From: Megascapheus bottae
Lineage: Eukaryota; Chordata; Mammalia; Rodentia; Geomyidae
DNA: 64,000 nucleotides
Direction of reading: 5' to 3'
Assembly: GCA_024803745.1 (NCBI GenBank)
Contig: JANJXV010000002.1
Coordinates: 39,825,757-39,889,756, forward strand
Positions 57,336 through 64,000 of this stretch are shown here, one piece after another. The notes under the pieces were generated by a model. It saw only the letters and a list, made by a program, of their open reading frames with translations, ran no database searches and was not told the origin of the DNA. Every line of letters starts with the position of its first letter. Positions within the stretch are counted from its first letter, which is position 1. Both the position numbers and the translations under genes were made by a program.

Positions 57336-57857
57336 AAATTTGTTCTTATATATTGGATCCAATATCTGCCCCCTAAAATGGCATTTTAATGCATCAAAAT
57401 GTATATGTCCCCTTTTTGTGTTTCCATCTTTTTGAAAGCTCCTAGTTTCTCAATTAATTTGTCTATACAAACTTTCTCAATTCCTATCCAGTCTCCAACT
57501 CACTTCCATTGAATTTTTACCTCTAGATTCCAATGAAACAGGAATTAACATTCTGCCAAATTATATAGTCCCTTCTCTCTTGCTTTACTTCATGACAATA
57601 TTAGCACAGTCAAACACACTTGGCTTTCTGCAACACTGTTTCTTTTTATTCTTCAAATGTCCAACATCATACCTTCTCTCATTTTCCCCTAATTTCATTG
57701 GCAATCAGATATTTTCCCTTTTTTCTGTTTTGATTATGCCCAAATATTAAAGTATCCTAGTAATAATCTCCTAACTTCATTTTTCTCACATTCATATACC
57801 CTAATAAAACACCCAAACCTATTGTTTTAACATTGTGTACATTTTCTACTGTCAAAT
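57336..57857. other. Unassigned AT-rich DNA
   Basis: Nothing recognised. Confidence 0.4.
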
Positions 57858-57876
57858 TCACATTCCCAATTCTTTT

Positions 57877-58897
57877 TTATATATTTTTATTGTAATTAAT
57901 AAAAGGGTTACATGATATTTGCCAGATAGAAGGTGCATTAATTCACATACATTGATACCCTTTCACATGTCTTGATACCCATTATCCTCCCCCCCCCACG
58001 CACCACCCACCCCCGTCTTGGTTTTCCCCCCTTCCCTATCAAATTTCAAATAACCAAATACAAATAAATTCAATATATCAGATAACAAAGTGAGATACTG
58101 TAACAATATGAGATACCCAAGGGACAGCAAAGGAGATGAGAGATAACATAGTCATTAAGGACAACAATCATTCGTTATATGGCTTTTGTTTCAATATCCT
58201 GGAGGTCCTTTCAATTAGCTTCATACTATATGGCCCTATGTATCTAGATTTTGCCCTATTGCAGATCTCTGCTAGTAGAGCCCAAGGTTTCTACTGATTA
58301 TGACAAATGAGGGAAACCATTGAGCCTAAGTTCCTTTGAGTCTGGCTTACTTCACTTAATATGATTTTTTCTAAGTCTGTCCATTTCCTAACAAATGGGT
58401 CGATGTCGTTTTTTTCTGACAGCAGCATAGAATTCCATTGTGTACAAATACCACAACTTGTTGATCCACTCATCAACTGAGGGACATCTAGGTTGGTTCC
58501 ATATCTTTGCTATGGTGAATAATGCTGCAATCAACATTGTTAGATTCTGGATGGTTGGGTAAATGCCAAGTAGTGGAATTGCTGGGTCATAGGGGAGTTC
58601 TATGATTAGCCTTTTGAGGCACTGCCATACTGCTTTCCATAGTAGTTGATGAGTTTGCATTCCCACCAACAGTGTAGTAGTGATCCCTCCTGGCCACATC
58701 CCCTCCAGCATCTGTTATTATTAGTTTTCCTGATCCTGGCCATTCTAACTGGAATGAGGTGGAATCTTAGAGTTGTTTTGATTTGCATTTCTTTTATGAC
58801 CAGAGATGTTGAGCATTTCTTCATGTGTCTATAGGCCATTTTTGTTTCTTCTTCAGAGAAGACTCTCTTTAAGTCTTTGGCCCATTTTTTAATGGGA
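57877..58897 (-). mobile_element. L1, antisense, 1.02 kb, 5' truncated in ORF2 (young)
   Basis: A perfect 19 bp TSD 'tcacattcccaattctttt' lies at 57858-57876 and 58898-58916. The 3' tail 'tatttttattgtaattaata' is of the young type, with a C-rich tract at 57980-58030. The ORF2 stop complement lies at 58291-58293, and the ORF2 C-terminus is readable in pieces to 58897 ('EVSQTQRNLGSMVSLICHNQ', 'AIPLLGIYPTIQNL', 'RCWRGCG'). Frameshifts break the reading frame. Confidence 0.95.
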
Positions 58898-58916
58898 TCA
58901 CATTCCCAATTCTTTT

Positions 58917-60355
58917 CTGAACTTTGAATTCTTTGTTTTATATCCAACTTTTTGACCTCCCTGATAATTAACTTATCAGCATAAGCATAGATTATTCAGA
59001 ATTACAATCATGCTTCTACTGGAGCACTCTGCTCCCATCCCAAATTACTTTATTTCTTTTGCATTTGAGTAAGTTTGTCTAAAAAACAAAACCTGGGCAA
59101 CCCTTTTGAATCAGCATCAAATGTATGTCAACATTAATTTCAGTTTGCTCTCTTCCAATTTCTATCTCCTTAACAACGCCAACCATTCCTTCTTTTACCT
59201 GAACTGTGCTCATGGAAGGAACTCCAGGAATTAGGATTCTTTGTGATTGAAATGGCCCATGTCAAGAGCCCTAGTTCAAGAAAATGATGTATCTCTCATG
59301 AGAAAGAATTCTTCCTGAGTGTGGTGATTGAGGCTTAGGGCTAGTTTGCTGACTTTTGACTCATGTTTTCAATAGATTTTACCACTGCTATAAGCCAAAA
59401 ATATATTTTTTTCGGTTTTTATATACATTATTTCTTTTCCTCTTAGTGTAATTTATTGTAAAGGCCCAGAGTCACAGATTTTTGACCAGCAATTGTAACT
59501 ATAATTGTAATACTACTTTCTCTATTTCCAGTATTGGTGTCATATGCTTATTTAAAAAGAAAGTTGAAATGCCTTCTGTAAAAGTAGCACAGAGCATGTA
59601 GTGGACTTTCTTGACATGTGTCTATATCTTCCAATTGTCCTTCAAAGCCCTGCAAAGCAATACTTGATCAAACTCCTGGTCACCTCTGACTACCCCTATA
59701 GCATATTGGCCCTTTTTCAGTTTTAGCTACATCTCTGATGCTCTAAGTTTACATTTGTTTTTCTCTTTCATCCCAAAATATTACTCCTTCTCCTGAACTA
59801 TTTATTTAGTGACTCCATCTACATCAAGGTGTTAGCGCAAATAAATGTTCAAGTCTCAGAGAAGATTTCATTGTTAACCATATCTAATATTCTTCACTTA
59901 TATCACTTTGCCAGTCAATTTCTACCAGATTAATCTGCTTTATTTCCTTCAGGGTATTTTTCCTTATCTATAATTATTTATGTTTTTTTTCTCTGACTCC
60001 TTCAACCCTACCTGCCATGCTATAAGCTTTATGGAAACACGGATCTTATCTATCTTATTCATCCCACAATTTATGTGCTAGAAAAGATTCTTAAATAAAA
60101 TACTCAATAAGAATTGTTGTAATATAAATGAATATCTCCGGAGCTAGTAAAAAAAAGAATAAACGCTAGAAATTGAATGAATGTATTCATTAAGAAAGAA
60201 TATAGTACCATTCCTAGAAATAACTAGGGCATGTTTTAAAGGATATATTATCCTAATGTAAATCCTCATAATATAGATACCACAGTAAACAAACTTCACT
60301 TTATATCCAAAGATAGCAAAAGCCTCATCTTACTAGTTCTATTTGTTAACAACGC
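58917..60355. other. Unassigned AT-rich DNA
   Basis: Nothing recognised. Confidence 0.4.
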
Positions 60356-60525
60356 AGGGTGGAGGATGTTATTATCTCTACTTACATATGGCCATATGAG
60401 ATCTAGAGAGAAATAATGATTTTCTCAAATCCATATAGCAAAAAAATGGTAAAGCTGGGATTCTAACCCCTCTTTTTTATTATTATCATTCTTAGGTCTG
60501 TATCTTTGCTTTTATTCGACAAATA
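60356..60525 (+). mobile_element. MIR SINE (ancient)
   Basis: 'gatgttattatctctactta', 'gatctagagagaaataatga', 'tttctcaaatccatatagca' and 'gtaaagctgggattctaacc' follow the MIR 3' half (tattatcccc...agaggttaagtaacttgcc...agctgggattcgaaccc). Confidence 0.7.
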
Positions 60526-61714
60526 ATAGAATACTGAGTCTAATGGAGACAATTTTTCCCTTGTGAACACATTTATTGCTGTTCATAAGCCCAAAGATGT
60601 GAGTATAGGGGTTGGCCTGTAGGGTTAAGAGAAGGAAAAAGATGAAAGCTGCATACATAAAACTGTATATGATAGGTGTCCCTTTCAGATACTATGGCGT
60701 TTCAATAGGGCCTGTTGAATCACACACACATAATCAGTGTAATTCCAGGAGCTCACCCGCTTGGCTCAGCAGTTTTAATATACAGATCAATTTTACATTA
60801 CCTCCTTCTGGCTGTGAGTGCTCAGAGAGGGAGGTCATAAAACATTTATTGGGCCAAGGATGCAAACTGAGCAAAGAGTGAATCTCCACTCTGTGGACAC
60901 CCTCTTGCAAGAGACTTGTCAGATGAGCCTGTGATGAGCATTTGCTCTGCCCTATGCCCTACGAAATTTTTATTTTCATTTCTTTTAAACTACTCACCTC
61001 TTGGAGGGTGGTAGATGGAAATTATGTGCGTATGCATGTATATATGGCACAATAATTCATGTTCCATTTATACTTTTAGAACAGAAATACATGTGACAAT
61101 GGCTGCCAGAAAACTGGACTTGGACTATTATGAGAGAAATTCTACAATTATATCCTCAGAGTAAAGCAATACTTGAGAACATCAAAAGAAAGTACAGAAT
61201 CCACCATGGATTAGGACGTCACCCACTGGTGTAAGGAAGTTCAGGGCCTGAATTAGAATCTGAAGATGTGAATCAACCAGGATAATTCCTGCACATGCTG
61301 GGTTACATTTAATTACTCTCAGGGTGGCACTACATGCTGCTGCCCTTCTTAATCTACTGCTACCATTTGTGCTAAAGCAGCTAATGAGAAATGAAAAATA
61401 GATCACTGAAATGTAGTTGCCTTGGCATAGAGAAAGAAATGAGAAAAATGAGCCACAGCCAGGAGACAATAAAGAAAAATATTGACTTGGCTGGTTCAGC
61501 CTAAACCACAAAAAGTTTGTACACACAGAACACCTTGCTCTGAATATGATTTGAAGTTTACTCTCCCAAAGGCTTGACTGTGCATTCCACATAGGAGTGA
61601 CTGGATGCCCTTTTAAACCAGTGGAGAATTTAAATTGGTGTTATTCTTTAGATCTTGAACCACTATATATTTTTAGGACAATACCCGGAGGATAAGAAAG
61701 AAGGAGAGGATATG
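60526..61714. other. Unassigned, mostly non-repetitive DNA
   Basis: No SINE, L1 or LTR blocks are seen over 1.2 kb. It contains the longest open frame outside recognised repeats (61182-61592, minus, 136 codons, S/L/F/C-rich), without domain. Composition is more balanced than the surrounding AT-rich DNA. Confidence 0.45.
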
Positions 61715-61919
61715 GAAGCCAATCACTGGTGGCTCACATCTGTAATTTTACTATTCAGAAAGTGGAGTCAGTCCCAGCAAGAAAGACTGTAAGACTTTTG
61801 TCTCCAGTTTACCTGCAAAAAGCTGAAAGCAAAGCTGTAGCTCAAATTGTAGAGCAATAGTCTTGGGCAGAAAAAGCTAAGGGACAGCACCCAGGCCCCC
61901 GTTCAAGCCTTAAGATTAC
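61715..61919 (+). mobile_element. B1-Geo SINE with (CA)n tail
   Basis: B1 ('cactggtggctcacatctgt'), linker ('aagacttttgtctccagttt') and Geo ('agctgtagctcaaattgtag', 'aagggacagcacccaggccc', 'gttcaagcct') run into (CA)n. Confidence 0.85.
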
Positions 61920-61945
61920 CACACACACACACACACACACACACA
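61920..61945. repeat. (CA)n microsatellite at a SINE 3' end
   Basis: 13 CA units directly following a Geo terminus 'aagattacc'. Confidence 0.95.
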
Positions 61946-63369
61946 GAAACAAAGAGAGAAAATAGAAAAAAGTGAAAGAGAAAGAGAGAATATAGAGCCT
62001 ATGCCCTTATTCTGTTTTTATTTGCCTACTTGCTAGACATAATACTACAGATAACAATTATATATACAGTACTTGTTATAATGATAAAATTTTGTGTTTA
62101 TATTTTCTCTTAAAGGTAACAGTAAACACATTACCAATATCTGGAGATCTTTCATGCCAAGTTCAAATTCAATTAAGACGAAGATATTATTAATCACTCT
62201 AATTATCACTCTGGTCACAAACTTCTTAGTGATCTTAGTTATCCAACATCCTCTGTAATCAACAGTTCTGGATACACAAGAGATGATCAGCAATTACTTT
62301 TTTAATTCAAACATACATTCAGAACATTAATAGAAATGGATTTTTTATTTTGAAAATAGTTCATCACATATATAAGAATGTTTCTATGACCAGCAAATCT
62401 CATTGAGACTTTTAGTTTCATGTTTCCAAGTTGATCTTTTATTTTCCTTTATTCTGACTTATCCAAAATGGATTTTTATTTCTCAACTATTGTTAAATTC
62501 CATATAATTACAACTACTATCACAATAAAAACAGTTCTGAGTTAAAAAGCCCAATTTTTTCCCATAGAAATCCAAGAGACAGAATCAAGAACAGGCTCTA
62601 TCTTAGTTTTTCTCATCAAAAGTCCCAGTAAGAGAAAAACAACTGTCTTAAATGGCATGTATTTTTTTTATCGAGATACATAGAAAATAATGTTGTCAAT
62701 CCAGCAAAAATTTCTCACACTTATGTGAAAAGACAGGATTGAGTTTTAATTATAAGAGAAAACAAGGTAATCTATATCATCTCTGCTCTTGGTAAAAAAT
62801 TTAAATTATATATATGCATATATAACAGCTTCCTTACAATCACATAACGCACAAAATCCAAACAGTTCAGTTCATAATAATATGCCAAAGTTGCTTCCGT
62901 TTTTGATGAGCATACTTTAGAGTTGTCAGGTATAAGGAAAAAATAAAAAATATTGCTCCTTACAATAATGATGATGAGATAAAGACAAATGACTATTTTA
63001 TTTAAAAAGCAGGTATCTCATGCTTTTCAACTGCCTTTATATGAATAATCTTCAGTATTTTAGGGAGAAATATTTTGATCATGTCTTGGTATCCTTTATT
63101 AACTTAGTGTCCTTTATTAAGGAAACCTCAGCCAGGAAAATAGGAGAATAAATTTCTTTAGCATAAGTGAATTTAGAAGTACAATTAACCGTATTTTATT
63201 ACAACAGTTTCATATCTTAGCTACTTTGGATGCACAACCACAAAGCTTCTTTTGTATACTTCCAACCATCCATAGACCCCAACTGTTTCTCAAATAGTCT
63301 TCCACTTGAAGACTATTGAAAAATGTCTTCTTGAAGGAAACAGAAGAGAAAATAAATGATATTTGTATC
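61946..63369. other. Unassigned AT-rich DNA
   Basis: Nothing recognised. Confidence 0.4.
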
Positions 63370-63930
63370 TCAAAATCTGGCTTATTTCCCATAACATGAT
63401 GATTTCCAGTTCCATCTATTTCCCCGCAAATGATATAGGTTTTGTTCTTCATGAGGATGCTATTCTATTGTGCATATAGACCTCTTTTTTTGTTGGTATA
63501 GTGATAGTGTTTGTGAGAGGCTTGAACTCAGCTTGGGCGCTGTCCTTGAGCTCTTTTGCTCAAGGCTACTGCTCTACCACTTGAGCCACTGCTCCATTTT
63601 CAATTTCCTTTGGTGAATTGGAGTTAAGAGTCTCAAGGTCTTTCCTGCCCAGGCTGGCTTTAAACTGTGTTTCTCAGATCTCAGCCTCCTGAGTAGCTAG
63701 AATTATAGGCCTGATCTCACTCTTACCACATCTTTATCTGTTAATGGACATTTATGAATTCCATAACTTGGCTCTTAGGGAAAATGTGACAATAAAAAGG
63801 AATATGATTGCATCTTTCTATTATACGACAACTTAGATTCTTTTAGTATGTGCCTTCACAGAGATGACCATAGTAGCTATACTAATTTATATAGCCCCAT
63901 CGACAATCTACACCAGAGTTCTTTTTCCCA
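63370..63930 (-). mobile_element. Old L1, antisense, split by a SINE
   Basis: Before the SINE: 'ctggcttatttcccataaca', 'atgatttccagttccatcta', 'gctattctattgtgcatata'. After it: 'accacatctttatctgttaa', 'atggacatttatgaattcca', 'gtagctatactaatttatat'. Together these follow antisense ORF2 C-terminus of old L1. Confidence 0.7.
63487..63715 (-). mobile_element. B1-Geo SINE, antisense, inside an old L1
   Basis: Poly(T), Geo ('cgctgtccttgagctctttt', 'gctctaccacttgagccact'), linker ('aattggagttaagagtctca') and B1 ('cccaggctggctttaaactg', 'ctcagcctcctgagtagcta'). Confidence 0.9.
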
Positions 63931-63959
63931 TAACTAAAACAGCATGAATTCTTTTATTG

Positions 63960-64000
63960 TGTTTGTTTGTTCATTTGTTTGGATAGTATTGGGATTTGAA
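63960..64000 (-). mobile_element. Start of a further antisense SINE (cut by window edge)
   Basis: A (GTTT)-rich run then 'agtattgggatttgaa', as in the Geo 3' terminus of the copy at 4765 ('tagtactgggatttgaa'). It continues beyond the window. Confidence 0.6.

Noticed and set aside
61182..61592. 136-codon minus-strand frame, the longest outside repeats
   Set aside because: No domain, signal or homology recognised. A frame of this length is expected by chance in 64 kb on six frames.

Overview
The window is nuclear DNA of a mammal, and its repeats point to a rodent of the kangaroo rat, pocket mouse and pocket gopher group (Geomyoidea). The main clue is a dimeric SINE with an ID/tRNA-like left half (canonical A and B boxes) joined to a right half known as Geo. 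As I recall the literature, IDL-Geo SINEs are restricted to Geomyoidea. A second abundant SINE joins a B1 (7SL-like) left half to the same Geo right half. Species cannot be fixed from sequence alone.

I find no convincing host protein-coding exon, RNA gene, CpG island or CRISPR. The open frames of 60-150 codons are L1 ORF2 remnants, SINE translations, microsatellite frames or chance ORFs in AT-rich DNA. The region reads as a gene desert or the inside of a very long intron, filled with layered retrotransposon insertions. Many insertions can be delimited to the base by target-site duplications (TSDs).

Layout: 1-2.2 kb holds a cluster of plus-strand L1 3' ends with SINEs in them. 2.2-9.5 kb is mostly old or unassigned DNA with MIR, ancient L1 and a (CA)n. 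9.5-12.8 kb has an old SINE struck by a tiny L1 and a B1-Geo at one target, an LTR-like segment, a B1 monomer and old L1 tails. 12.9-20.7 kb is sparse, with scattered SINEs and short L1 ends. 20.7-24.5 kb is a four-layer nest: old L1, younger L1 inside it, and two IDL-Geo SINEs inside that. 24.8-34.8 kb is LTR-like, ancient SINE, MIR and L1M remnants plus unassigned DNA. 34.86-35.42 kb is a solo ERV LTR. 35.4-41.4 kb is the richest part: an ancient antisense L1 broken by a SINE and by a 3.5 kb younger L1 whose 5' half is inverted (twin priming), then a B1-Geo SINE split by a second solo LTR. 41.4-64 kb alternates unassigned AT-rich DNA with more SINEs, two 1 kb L1 inserts (45.75 and 57.88 kb), microsatellites and old L1 pieces.

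All L1 copies are 5' truncated. None carries ORF1 or an intact ORF2, so none can be autonomous. The two SINE families very probably depend on L1 machinery, since the well-delimited IDL-Geo copies have A-rich tails and 12-16 bp TSDs. The observation I would pursue first is the modular SINE design: two unrelated heads (tRNA-like and 7SL-like) on one Geo tail that itself looks tRNA-derived. All repeat identifications come from reading motifs and from comparing copies within the window; no library search was run.
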